Shown here: positions 30,500-35,353 of the stretch, piece by piece | Layout: each line of letters opens with the position of its first letter | Position numbering within the stretch: position 1 is the stretch's first letter | Source: a virus | Length of the DNA stretch: 35,353 bases | Virus record (IMG/VR): IMGVR_UViG_3300048790_000131 | Location: 1-35,353 of that record | Reading direction: 5' to 3' (one strand) | Program-made: the position numbers and the translations under genes | The notes under the pieces: generated by a model | What the model was told of the DNA's origin: nothing | The model's input: the letters and a program-made list of their open reading frames with translations, nothing else | The model's database searches: none

Positions 30500-30855
30500 G
30501 TCACCACCGCCAAAATGTTTCGTTCATTAATTACAGTATGATTTTCACCGTCAAGGGCGAAGTCCATACCATCGTGTTTACTGAATATCACAACGTCACC
30601 AACCTTCACTGACATGGGTTTGGTCTTAGTTGAGTCATGCTCTTTACCGTCACCCATAGCAATGACTTTGCCGAGTTGAGTTCTCTCTCGATATTTTTCG
30701 GGAATAATGATTCCGCCTTTGGTTCGATCAGCTTCTTGATCCATTTTGATTACAACTCGGTCAAAAAGAATCTTAACAGCTTTGGTTAAATTCTTTTTAC
30801 TAAGCTTAAGCGCTGTTTGGGATCCGAATTCTCGGATAAATCTATCTTCTGCCAC
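30496..30855 (-). CDS. GroES/Cpn10-like co-chaperonin (119 aa)
   Basis: GTG 30855 follows AAAAAGGGG. From about residue 28 it matches Cpn10: ILFDRVVIKMDQEADRTKGG, IIIPEKYRERTQLGKVIAMG, then VGDVVIFSKHDGMDFALDGE and NERNILAVV. The mobile loop that contacts GroEL is present (GGIIIP, 47-52). An N-terminal extension of about 27 residues is unlike host GroES. T4 gp31 is the precedent for a phage co-chaperonin fitting the host GroEL to its own coat protein; P22-type coat folding depends on GroEL/ES, so that is the likely role. Confidence 0.9.
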   Translation of the reverse strand: MAEDRFIREFGSQTALKLSKKNLTKAVKILFDRVVIKMDQEADRTKGGIIIPEKYRERTQLGKVIAMGDGKEHDSTKTKPMSVKVGDVVIFSKHDGMDFALDGENHTVINERNILAVVT

Positions 30856-30858
30856 TTA

Positions 30859-31026
30859 TTACCCCTTTTTAAACATTATGAATATGGTTCGGTCTTCGTA
30901 TTGGTAAATATCTTTAATTTCCCAACCCCTTGTCTCGGAATTGTTATTATTGCTTTCCCTAAACTCCAATTCGTTTTGGGCATATTCGGGCATTCTAAAA
31001 ACCATTATCTTCCAACGCATTTTCAT
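30859..31026 (-). CDS. Small protein upstream of groES-like gene (55 aa)
   Basis: ATG 31026 follows the 3' repeat module of the upstream gene (CCAGATGAAAATG). The product WKIMVFRMPEYAQNELEFRE ... RGWEIKDIYQYEDRTIFIMF looks like a compact beta-alpha fold with a hydrophobic core. A gap of only 3 bp to the GroES start suggests co-translation. Family unknown. Confidence 0.6.
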   Translation of the reverse strand: MKMRWKIMVFRMPEYAQNELEFRESNNNNSETRGWEIKDIYQYEDRTIFIMFKKG

Positions 31027-31032
31027 CTGGTG

Positions 31033-31215
31033 CTAAGCCTGCTGTGATCTGTTTTTCTTAAACCATCTGGCGCCATCTAAAAACGCCGCTTCTAAAATAG
31101 CCTTGGCTCCGTTAGGATCAGAGTAATCTTCCATAAATTCTTCTGCATATCCTTCGGCGGCTTCAAGTAGTGGTTCATCGCCTTCAATGTCTTCGTAAAG
31201 TGATTCAGCTTTCAT
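31033..31215 (-). CDS. Small acidic protein (60 aa)
   Basis: ATG 31215 lies at the ATGA of a 3' repeat module (GCCTGAATGA). Acidic N-terminal half (ESLYEDIEGDEPLLEAAEGY) and helical C-terminal half (AKAILEAAFLDGARWFKKNR). The FLDGARW-type motif occurs in phage small proteins of unknown role. It ends on a further variant of the repeat. Confidence 0.65.
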   Translation of the reverse strand: MKAESLYEDIEGDEPLLEAAEGYAEEFMEDYSDPNGAKAILEAAFLDGARWFKKNRSQQA

Positions 31216-31233
31216 TCAGGCTATAAACCAGTG

Positions 31234-31473
31234 TTAATCATAAACTGCTCCCGCTCCCGCTCCTGCTCCTGCTCCCGCTCCCGCTCCCGCTCCTGCTCCA
31301 GCTCCTGCTCCTGCTCCTGCTCCCGCTCCCGCTCCCGTTCCTGCTCCAGCTCCTGCTCCCGCTCCCGCTCCCGCTCCAGCTACTGCTCCAGCTCCCGCTC
31401 CAGCTACTGCTCCAGCTCCCGCTCCTGCTCCAGCTCCTGCTCCTGCTCCAGCTCCAGCTCCAGCTATTTTCAT
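31234..31473 (-). CDS. Gly-Ala dipeptide-repeat protein (79 aa)
   Basis: ATG 31473 starts MKIAGAGAG..., then nearly pure Gly-Ala until VYD and stop. It is encoded by about 37 GGAGCN hexamers. N varies freely among A, T and G, which is silent in this frame (Ala wobble), with only two GTA (Val) and one ACG (Thr) changes. The other open frame would swap Trp, Arg and Gly. This supports Gly-Ala as the selected reading. No signal or membrane segment besides the repeat. Low-complexity Gly-rich proteins are often found next to relatives of the 31498 gene; function is unknown. No good Shine-Dalgarno precedes it. Confidence 0.6.
   Translation of the reverse strand: MKIAGAGAGAGAGAGAGAGAGAVAGAGAGAVAGAGAGAGAGAGAGTGAGAGAGAGAGAGAGAGAGAGAGAGAGAGAVYD
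31245..31467. repeat. Imperfect tandem hexanucleotide repeat (GGAGCN)
   Basis: About 37 units of GGAGCN on the minus strand. The unit length is a multiple of three, so unit gain or loss keeps the frame of the Gly-Ala protein. A tract this long is expected to change length by slippage during replication and is also a spot where assembly may have lost or added units. Confidence 0.9.
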
Positions 31474-31497
31474 AACCTAATCTTTTATAGGTCTGGA

Positions 31498-31830
31498 TCA
31501 TTTCTGATCCTTGAATAATTTGTGGGTCCATTCAGTCATATCCACTAAAGATCCTTTTGGGACGATAATGTCTGAAACAAAAGGCTCAACTTCATTGACT
31601 TTGCCATCCCGAAGAAAATCAAAAAACCGGCCCGTATCGGCAATCCAAGCAGCCTCCTCGAAAACAAAACAATCGGGATAAATAGCCTTTAATTTTCCGG
31701 TATAATAATGAGTTACCGTTCTCAAGAAGTAGTTTTTCCCGACTTTGTAGGGGCCTTCTGATGTGCCTTTAACTGCACACATGCCTTGAATTTCTTTTAA
31801 TTGACCTAGTGTTAACTCATTTAAATCCAT
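31498..31830 (-). CDS. Conserved phage protein, unknown function (110 aa)
   Basis: Strong ribosome site TTAAGGAGATAAA before ATG 31830, one of the best in the genome. Sequence LTLGQLKEIQGM, then YKVGKNYFLRTVTHYYTGKL, CFVFEEAAWIADTGRFFDFL and NEVEPFVSDIIVPKGSLVD matches a family common in tailed phages and prophages of proteobacteria, usually annotated hypothetical. The conserved YFIRTVTHHYTG-type core suggests a single folded domain. In several relatives I recall a Gly-rich repeat protein is encoded next door, as here. High translation suggests a virion or abundant late product. Confidence 0.75.
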   Translation of the reverse strand: MDLNELTLGQLKEIQGMCAVKGTSEGPYKVGKNYFLRTVTHYYTGKLKAIYPDCFVFEEAAWIADTGRFFDFLRDGKVNEVEPFVSDIIVPKGSLVDMTEWTHKLFKDQK

Positions 31831-31847
31831 TTTATCTCCTTAATAGT

Positions 31848-32012
31848 TCATTTTTCATCTGGTTCTATACCTGATTCATCGCTTAAAGCGTGGCTGTATT
31901 CAGTGAGAATCTTTTGCCAATGTACCAAACTATGGTGCCACTTAAGGTTCAAATACCATTGAACAAGAATGTATACTTGCCAAAGACAGAGCCAGATAAA
32001 GAAAAAGGTCAT
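31848..32012 (-). CDS. Small membrane protein with repeat-module C-terminus (54 aa)
   Basis: ATG 32012 overlaps the previous stop as ATGA. A Trp-rich hydrophobic N-terminal helix (MTFFFIWLCLWQVYILVQWY) could anchor in the membrane. The C-terminus SGIEPDEK is nearly the same as TGIEPEEKK of the gene at 33619, and 16 nt of the module are identical. Function unknown. Confidence 0.6.
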   Translation of the reverse strand: MTFFFIWLCLWQVYILVQWYLNLKWHHSLVHWQKILTEYSHALSDESGIEPDEK

Positions 32013-32050
32013 TCTTGTGCCCCTGGTTTAGGACCTGTGTTAAGGGCTTC
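32009..32050 (-). repeat. Stop-associated repeat module, copy (type NTGPKPG)
   Basis: 42 nt covering the stop and 13 preceding codons; identical to 33768..33809 in 40 of 42 positions, although the two genes upstream are unrelated. Weaker relatives lie at the ends of genes at 31033, 31848, 32239, 33619, 33983 and 34389, and before 31215. Every copy ends in ATGA or close to the next start. Confidence 0.75.
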
Positions 32051-32242
32051 CTCTGCCTGTATAGAAGAAAGTGGTTCTGTGTTAACATTTTTTTCAATAT
32101 CGCGTAACACCACCTCAAGCTGCTCCACTCGGGCTACTAACCAGTTAGCATCACTATAGTTTAGTGAACTGACGTAGCATAAAAATCCTCCATATGGATC
32201 ATTCCTATCTTTAATCTCCTTCAGCTTCTCTTGTGGTGTCAC
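32009..32242 (-). CDS. Small coiled-coil protein with repeat-module C-terminus (77 aa)
   Basis: Starts as ATGA on the methyltransferase stop. The middle NWLVARVEQLEVVLRDIEKN is a coiled-coil helix like the one in the gene at 33078. It ends EEALNTGPKPGAQE; the last 42 nt match the 3' end of the unrelated gene at 33768 in 40 positions. No enzyme motif. Confidence 0.7.
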   Translation of the reverse strand: MTPQEKLKEIKDRNDPYGGFLCYVSSLNYSDANWLVARVEQLEVVLRDIEKNVNTEPLSSIQAEEALNTGPKPGAQE

Positions 32243-33063
32243 TTATCCTCCGAGCCAGGTGGATAACCTGTGTTAATCCCCATTAAACGCTCAAACGCTT
32301 CTCTTGCTTGGGCCGGTACAACTGCATTGCCCAATCCTCTAAGACGGTCCACTCGGCATTGTATCCCATTAGCCATTCTACCCACGTCGGGTTCAATTGC
32401 CCACCAACTGCGGTTGAAAGGGCTGTGCCGCCTTGTTGATATTTTGTTTTTCTGTGGCTCGTATCGTCCGCTACTGGAGTCGGCCATATTCTCACTGCAT
32501 CGCAAAGATCTAGGCTCTTTCGTTTGGATGTCCGATTTGTTAGGTCTCGTCCGCCCCTCGAATCGTGAGTCATTGGAGTGGGCCAATAAGAACCATCTTT
32601 CTCGTATGTGCGGGGCTCCAACTTCTGAGGCTGATATAATAGTCCACCGAGAATCATACCCGAGCGCAGTGAGCTCCAACAAAACTCTATCAAGCCCCCG
32701 AACAGAGATAGCTGGGACGTTCTCCAAGAAAATGTATCTCGGTCGAATTTCACTTGCCAATCGCACGATTTCAAAGAAAAGTCCGCTTCGCTTTCCTTCC
32801 AAGCCCTTTCCATGTCCTGCAACACTAAGGTCTTGGCAGGGGAATCCCCCGTAGATAATATCGATTTCTGGTAACATGGTCCCTTTAAGCGATGTAACGT
32901 CGTCCCAGATTGGTGCTCTAGGAATGTCTCCGTCAAACATACGGGACAGAAGAACAGATTGGGCATATCTGTCGACTTCACAATAGGCGATAGGCCTAAC
33001 CCATTCTTTGAGGGCAATTGTGATTCCTCCGATTCCGCTAAATAAATCCAGGCCATTTAACAT
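32239..33063 (-). CDS. C5 cytosine DNA methyltransferase, phage type (274 aa)
   Basis: Methylates C5 of cytosine in duplex DNA. Motif I: LDLFSGIGGITIAL (5-18). Motif IV: GGFPCQDLS with catalytic C76. Motif VI: ENV (114-116). Motif VIII: HIRERWFLLA. Motif X: GLGNAVVP (243-250). The target-recognition region between VIII and X is short (about 60 aa). Probably protects phage DNA from host restriction. AAGGA lies 9 nt before ATG 33063. The whole length is overlapped in another frame by a second family (32283). It ends in a variant of the repeat module (NTGYPPG) and as ATGA on the next gene. Confidence 0.93.
   Translation of the reverse strand: MLNGLDLFSGIGGITIALKEWVRPIAYCEVDRYAQSVLLSRMFDGDIPRAPIWDDVTSLKGTMLPEIDIIYGGFPCQDLSVAGHGKGLEGKRSGLFFEIVRLASEIRPRYIFLENVPAISVRGLDRVLLELTALGYDSRWTIISASEVGAPHIRERWFLLAHSNDSRFEGRTRPNKSDIQTKEPRSLRCSENMADSSSGRYEPQKNKISTRRHSPFNRSWWAIEPDVGRMANGIQCRVDRLRGLGNAVVPAQAREAFERLMGINTGYPPGSEDK
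32283..33056 (-). CDS. Overprinted methyltransferase-companion protein (WPTP/LNPTWVEWLMG family, 257 aa)
   Basis: Open for 257 codons inside the methyltransferase gene, same strand, other frame. It reads as a known type of protein that accompanies phage C5 methyltransferases: AKTLVLQDMERAWKESEADF (74-93), FSWRTSQLSLFGGLIEFCWS then SGMILGG (109-139), two WPTP motifs (158 and 191), and GGQLNPTWVEWLMGYNAEWT (218-237). The usual family ending is LNPxWVEWLMGxPxGWT; here YNAEW replaces the P...GW. GGGGGG lies 7 nt before ATG 33056 as a possible ribosome site. Biochemical role is unknown. If not translated, the coincidence of so many family motifs would be hard to explain. Confidence 0.6.
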   Translation of the reverse strand: MAWIYLAESEESQLPSKNGLGLSPIVKSTDMPNLFFCPVCLTETFLEHQSGTTLHRLKGPCYQKSILSTGDSPAKTLVLQDMERAWKESEADFSLKSCDWQVKFDRDTFSWRTSQLSLFGGLIEFCWSSLRSGMILGGLLYQPQKLEPRTYEKDGSYWPTPMTHDSRGGRDLTNRTSKRKSLDLCDAVRIWPTPVADDTSHRKTKYQQGGTALSTAVGGQLNPTWVEWLMGYNAEWTVLEDWAMQLYRPKQEKRLSV

Positions 33064-33077
33064 CCCCCCAAATTCCT

Positions 33078-33299
33078 TTATTTTGAACCAAGTCCGATCT
33101 CAGCTATTTCAATAAGAGCATCTTGAGCAGTCTTCCTGGCCTTTCGAGCTTCGGTGTAACCAACGGTTTTAACCCTAGCTATTTTCTCCAAAGCCTCAGT
33201 GAGGACCTTGACTCGGTTGATGAGCCATTCAACATGATCCGCATCAGGATACGTTTTCTTGTTATTGTGAGAGTCTTCAATTTCATCCATCGTAAGCAT
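33078..33299 (-). CDS. Small coiled-coil protein (73 aa)
   Basis: ATG 33299 (or ATG 33290) is preceded by CAGGATT. The helix VEWLINRVKVLTEALEKIAR is like that of the gene at 32009. The remainder KARKTAQDALIEIAEIGLGS is also helical. First gene of the methyltransferase group after a 224-bp noncoding stretch. Function unknown. Confidence 0.65.
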   Translation of the reverse strand: MLTMDEIEDSHNNKKTYPDADHVEWLINRVKVLTEALEKIARVKTVGYTEARKARKTAQDALIEIAEIGLGSK

Positions 33300-33523
33300 C
33301 TGGTTTCAATCCTGTAATAAAAGGTCCGTGGGTATAAATAGTGCTATCCGCTTTGCCTAACTCCGCCCTACTCCAAGATAGTTGCTTCGCTAAGTCGTGC
33401 CTGCTAGGGATAGCTAACGTGCACTCAGTCCTATTTACACCGCTCGCCATTTTATAGGCTCAAGTACGGACCAAACTTTATAAAGTCATTTATCAACGTT
33501 TATAATGCCTATTTATAAAGGCT
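33300..33523. promoter_or_regulatory. Noncoding regulatory stretch with TTTATAAA palindromes
   Basis: 224 bp without a supported gene, the largest gap in this block. It contains the perfect 12-bp palindrome ACTTTATAAAGT (33475..33486), the imperfect palindrome GCCTATTTATAAAGGC (33507..33522), and further TATAAA copies around 33452 and 33499. They could be a regulator's binding sites in front of the methyltransferase group; TATAAA at 33450..33456 could also be a -10 on the minus strand, with no good -35. Confidence 0.45.
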
Positions 33524-33622
33524 TTACACCTGTTTCAAAACAAAGAATTTAAAAACTAAGGCCCAAAAAATCATCCCAGCAATAAATATCAAAAGTATTA
33601 CACCTGGATTTGGCTCTCTCAC
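33524..33622 (-). CDS. Small single-TM peptide (32 aa)
   Basis: GTG 33622 overlaps the upstream stop (GTGA). The peptide VREPNPGVILLIFIAGMIFW then ALVFKFFVLKQV is one membrane helix with a short soluble N-terminus. A longer reading to 33718 would run inside the upstream gene. Function unknown. Confidence 0.5.
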   Translation of the reverse strand: MREPNPGVILLIFIAGMIFWALVFKFFVLKQV

Positions 33623-33771
33623 TTCTTTTCCTCTGGTTCTATACCTGTTACGTCTGGCGCATATTCTTCCCAAATTATAGTAACTGAAACTCGCCCTTTT
33701 GCGCCGCAGTCCATACATAACACTGTGGGATGATTAGTGCTGCCCTGGCAGTTTTTATGCTCACACTTCAT
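33619..33771 (-). CDS. Small zinc-finger-like protein with repeat-module C-terminus (50 aa)
   Basis: ATG 33771 overlaps the upstream stop as ATGA. C/H-rich MKCEHKNCQGSTNHPTVLCM then DCGAKG makes a four-Cys zinc site. The C-terminus TGIEPEEKK is a copy of the module seen at 31848. Unknown role. Confidence 0.6.
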   Translation of the reverse strand: MKCEHKNCQGSTNHPTVLCMDCGAKGRVSVTIIWEEYAPDVTGIEPEEKK

Positions 33772-33809
33772 TCTTGTGACCCTGGTTTAGGACCTGTGTT
33801 AAGAGCTTC
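33768..33809 (-). repeat. Stop-associated repeat module, copy (type NTGPKPG)
   Basis: Matches 32009..32050 in 40 of 42 positions, including the stop codon and the overlapping start of the next gene. The two differences are at positions 12 and 37 of the unit. See that entry for the other copies. Confidence 0.75.
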
Positions 33810-33986
33810 AAGTAATGATTCTTCTATCTCAAACTTCTTGTACCCAATCCACTCTACTTTATCAGTACCATCTCCGGGATAACTAATAAGAGAGTGACAC
33901 TTGTCAAAACAGGCCCGGCACTGAATATGGTATTCTTCATATTCACTATCACTGGTTATCTGTTTACCGCATTCATCGCATTTCAT
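33768..33986 (-). CDS. Small zinc-ribbon protein with repeat-module C-terminus (72 aa)
   Basis: ATG 33986 overlaps the upstream stop as ATGA. MKCDECGK (Cys 3, 6) and CRACFDKC (about 23-30) form a zinc ribbon. The C-terminal LEALNTGPKPGSQE is almost identical to the end of the gene at 32009. The N-terminal domain is unrelated to that gene. Confidence 0.65.
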   Translation of the reverse strand: MKCDECGKQITSDSEYEEYHIQCRACFDKCHSLISYPGDGTDKVEWIGYKKFEIEESLLEALNTGPKPGSQE

Positions 33987-34219
33987 TTTCCCTCAGGCTC
34001 CGAATCTGTTTCACTTTCCCACTCATAACCATTTGCTTGTTCAATACCATGATGGTTACGGTCTTTAATAAACTCGTCAAAGTTGAAAGGCGGCATCATT
34101 CCAATTTTCTCTACACCTTCTAAACAATGCTCACCGTTACTTATTTCTTTTAATACATCAATTGCATCAAACAGCCTTCTCTCTATATCTACAAACTGAC
34201 CGTAAATCTTATCTTTCAC
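33983..34219 (-). CDS. Small acidic protein (78 aa)
   Basis: GTG 34219 overlaps the upstream stop (GTGA), so I prefer it to a longer frame from 34273 that runs inside the upstream gene. VKDKIYGQFVDIERRLFDAI is helical; FNFDEFIKDRNHHGIEQANG, then an acidic end ESETDSEPEGK. Unknown function. Confidence 0.65.
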   Translation of the reverse strand: MKDKIYGQFVDIERRLFDAIDVLKEISNGEHCLEGVEKIGMMPPFNFDEFIKDRNHHGIEQANGYEWESETDSEPEGK

Positions 34220-34392
34220 TTCTCGCCCTTTGCAAAAGGGTCGCTTTCCGGCTCTCCCATATCTAACCAACATTCATAACAAAGCGGCTGTTTCCAATCT
34301 TCTGTATCAGCAAATATAATTCCATCGCAGTCCTTCATTGAACACCTAACCCCATATCCACAGTGATGAATCAAAGCATCAAACTTTTTCAT
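34216..34392 (-). CDS. Small Cys-rich protein (58 aa)
   Basis: ATG 34392 overlaps the upstream stop as ATGA. Cys pattern C-x5-C-x4-C ... CYEC (residues 11, 17, 22, 38, 41) suggests one zinc site in a compact protein (HHCGYGVRCSMKDCDGIIFA). It is hidden by the longer reading of the next gene. Unknown role. Confidence 0.6.
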   Translation of the reverse strand: MKKFDALIHHCGYGVRCSMKDCDGIIFADTEDWKQPLCYECWLDMGEPESDPFAKGEK

Positions 34393-34577
34393 TCAGGCTT
34401 AAGACCTTCGTTAAACCATTCGGTGTTAAACGGAACAAAAACTGAGCCGAGAATTTTATTCTCTTTGTCATAAGACCGATAAATCCAACCGCCTGGAACT
34501 TTTAAAACTGTCGTGAGTAAATATTTGTCTTCAATGACTAATATTTCATGCAATTTTAACTCATAAATGTTCTTCAT
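34389..34577 (-). CDS. Small protein with repeat-module C-terminus (62 aa)
   Basis: ATG 34577 overlaps the upstream stop as ATGA; a GTG two codons earlier is an alternative. Sequence NIYELKLHEILVIEDKYLLT ... GGWIYRSYDKENKILGSVFV is a plausible small beta-barrel. It ends FNEGLKPE, the shortest form of the shared module. Unknown function. Confidence 0.65.
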   Translation of the reverse strand: MKNIYELKLHEILVIEDKYLLTTVLKVPGGWIYRSYDKENKILGSVFVPFNTEWFNEGLKPE

Positions 34578-34678
34578 CGGCACATCGAGAAATGAAATAC
34601 CACTCTCATGGCTTCGCTTGCTAAGATGAGGCCCACGCCGAACAAAAAACCGCTAACGATATTCTCTAATCTATTCAT
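34574..34678 (-). CDS. Small single-TM peptide (34 aa)
   Basis: ATG 34678 follows AAAAGGAAAGCAA. The peptide MNRLENIVSGFLFGVGLILA then SEAMRVVFHFSMCR has one membrane helix. The stop overlaps the next start (ATGA). No family known; coupling and ribosome site support it. Confidence 0.5.
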   Translation of the reverse strand: MNRLENIVSGFLFGVGLILASEAMRVVFHFSMCR

Positions 34679-34738
34679 TTGCTTTCCTTTTCAATTTCTT
34701 CATTGCATCCTTTTCGACAATATTAAGACCTGGCGTAA

Positions 34739-35353
34739 TCAGTTGTTAATTATCCTCATTATTTTATTTTTTGGCGTCTTTGTCTTAAAAAGCCATCTTT
34801 GAAACTTAGCCATTTGAACGACAGCTTGTTTAATAAATCGGGGATTTCCCTTTTTTAAATGCTTTTCCATGTCAACCCACAGGCAAAGGTTGCGGGAATA
34901 ATAAGTGCCTTTTTTTCGGCCTTCGTAAAACTCTGTTTTAATTCTAGGACATTCATCGGTAACAATTTCTCGGGCTAGCCAATTAGACATTCCATTAATG
35001 GAGCCGCCCATGATCTTAAACTTCTTTGACCACGCGGACTTAATGGAACCGGCATGAGCGCCCGGCCTATTGAAATATTTAGCTTGCCTGTTCGTATTGA
35101 TGAGGCCTGCAAATTGAGCCAATTCTATTATTTGTTTATCGGTCCACCGTATTTGTTTTGGTTCGTGGAGGTTGTAACGGTAGACAATGTGATCGACTTG
35201 TTTTCTGCGTAAATTAAAATGCTTAGCTGTTTCTTCTTGCGTGTGGGTTTCGTAGTATTTATTCACATCATTGACGAGACTTGGATTAGCAGAGCAATAG
35301 TTGTAAAAAGCCAATCTCTTCCCTCTGAAAGCCCGTTTTAGACTTGAGAGAGA
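34739..35353 (-). CDS. Zinc-ribbon/helix-turn-helix putative regulator, C-terminal part (gene starts at 319)
   Basis: Open from the right edge to the TAA at 34739; the true start is GTG 319 on the circle (268 aa). This part carries a second helix-turn-helix (TQEETAKHFNLRRKQVDHIV), a Myb/SANT-like segment (IRWTDKQIIELAQFAGLINT), and a basic C-terminal region (MEKHLKKGNPRFIK ... KTKTPKNK). With the N-terminal zinc ribbon and first HTH it has at least three candidate DNA-binding elements. It precedes the block of small genes, and the 60 bp after it contains a degenerate repeat-module sequence (CAGGTCTTAA). Role inferred: transcription regulator. Confidence 0.8.
   Translation of the reverse strand, partial: SLSSLKRAFRGKRLAFYNYCSANPSLVNDVNKYYETHTQEETAKHFNLRRKQVDHIVYRYNLHEPKQIRWTDKQIIELAQFAGLINTNRQAKYFNRPGAHAGSIKSAWSKKFKIMGGSINGMSNWLAREIVTDECPRIKTEFYEGRKKGTYYSRNLCLWVDMEKHLKKGNPRFIKQAVVQMAKFQRWLFKTKTPKNKIMRIINN
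35227..35353. repeat. Right copy of 127-bp terminal direct repeat
   Basis: Exact copy of 1..127. Removing one copy leaves a circle of 35,226 bp. A defined packaged terminal repeat is possible in principle, but the uninterrupted gene through the join and the circular gene order favour an assembly overlap. Confidence 0.95.

Noticed and set aside
31245-31467. CRISPR-like array
   Set aside because: Uniform 6-bp tandem units without spacers.
31238-31531. Ser/Trp/Arg-repeat frame (97 aa) over the hexamer tract
   Set aside because: Repeat variation is silent in the Gly-Ala frame but changes residues here; its start lies inside the upstream gene.
32270-32854. 194-aa plus-strand frame opposite the methyltransferase
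   Set aside because: No initiation signal or family motif; antisense to two same-strand frames with clear motifs.

Overview
The window is a complete temperate podovirus-type phage genome (P22-like virion genes) or excised prophage, assembled as a closed circle. The first 127 bases recur exactly as the last 127 (1..127 = 35227..35353), so the unique circle is 35,226 bp and the window ends are an assembly overlap that cuts one gene in two. Nearly everything is coded on the minus strand. Only a CI-like repressor and one lipoprotein/exported-protein gene lie on the plus strand. The host is a Gram-negative bacterium: an O-antigen-polymerase-like protein, BamE-like exported protein and Sec signal peptides are present, and the attP carries the 3' half of a proteobacterial-type tRNA-Ala(GGC). 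I cannot name the genus.

Reading leftward from the immunity region: a cro-like gene (6.9 kb) faces cI (7.0 kb, plus strand). Early genes follow: three Cys-rich or zinc-ribbon proteins, a putative recombination protein, xis (57 aa) and int (3.55-4.6 kb). Next come attP (3.3-3.55 kb), a tRNA-Asn, a replication initiator (O-like) with internal iteron-like repeats, a helicase-loader-like protein, a VRR-NUC nuclease, and a set of regulators: a LuxR-type HTH, a sigma-like acidic protein and a zinc-ribbon/HTH protein that crosses the contig join. attP lies between int and the replication genes, so integration would separate the early promoter from O/P and put the phage tRNA-Asn directly behind the restored host tRNA-Ala.

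From 34.7 to 29.4 kb there is an accessory/middle block of very small, translationally coupled genes, many ending in the same repeated 3' module (related C-termini, often overlapping the next start as ATGA). It includes a C5 cytosine methyltransferase fully overprinted, in another frame of the same strand, by a second recognisable protein family. It also includes a Gly-Ala hexanucleotide-repeat protein and a phage GroES homologue.

From 30.2 to 8.1 kb lie packaging, head, tail, DNA ejection and lysis genes: small terminase, (HAD-like protein, glycosyltransferase with SEC-C), large terminase, P22-type portal, scaffold, coat, decoration-type protein, gp4-like and gp10-like tail factors, a 2OG-Fe oxygenase and a GNAT, three ejection proteins, fibre-type proteins (two secreted-like), spanin/holin candidates, a DUF5675 protein, and a Wzy/WaaL-like membrane protein. 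A plus-strand moron with its own promoter and terminator closes the late region.
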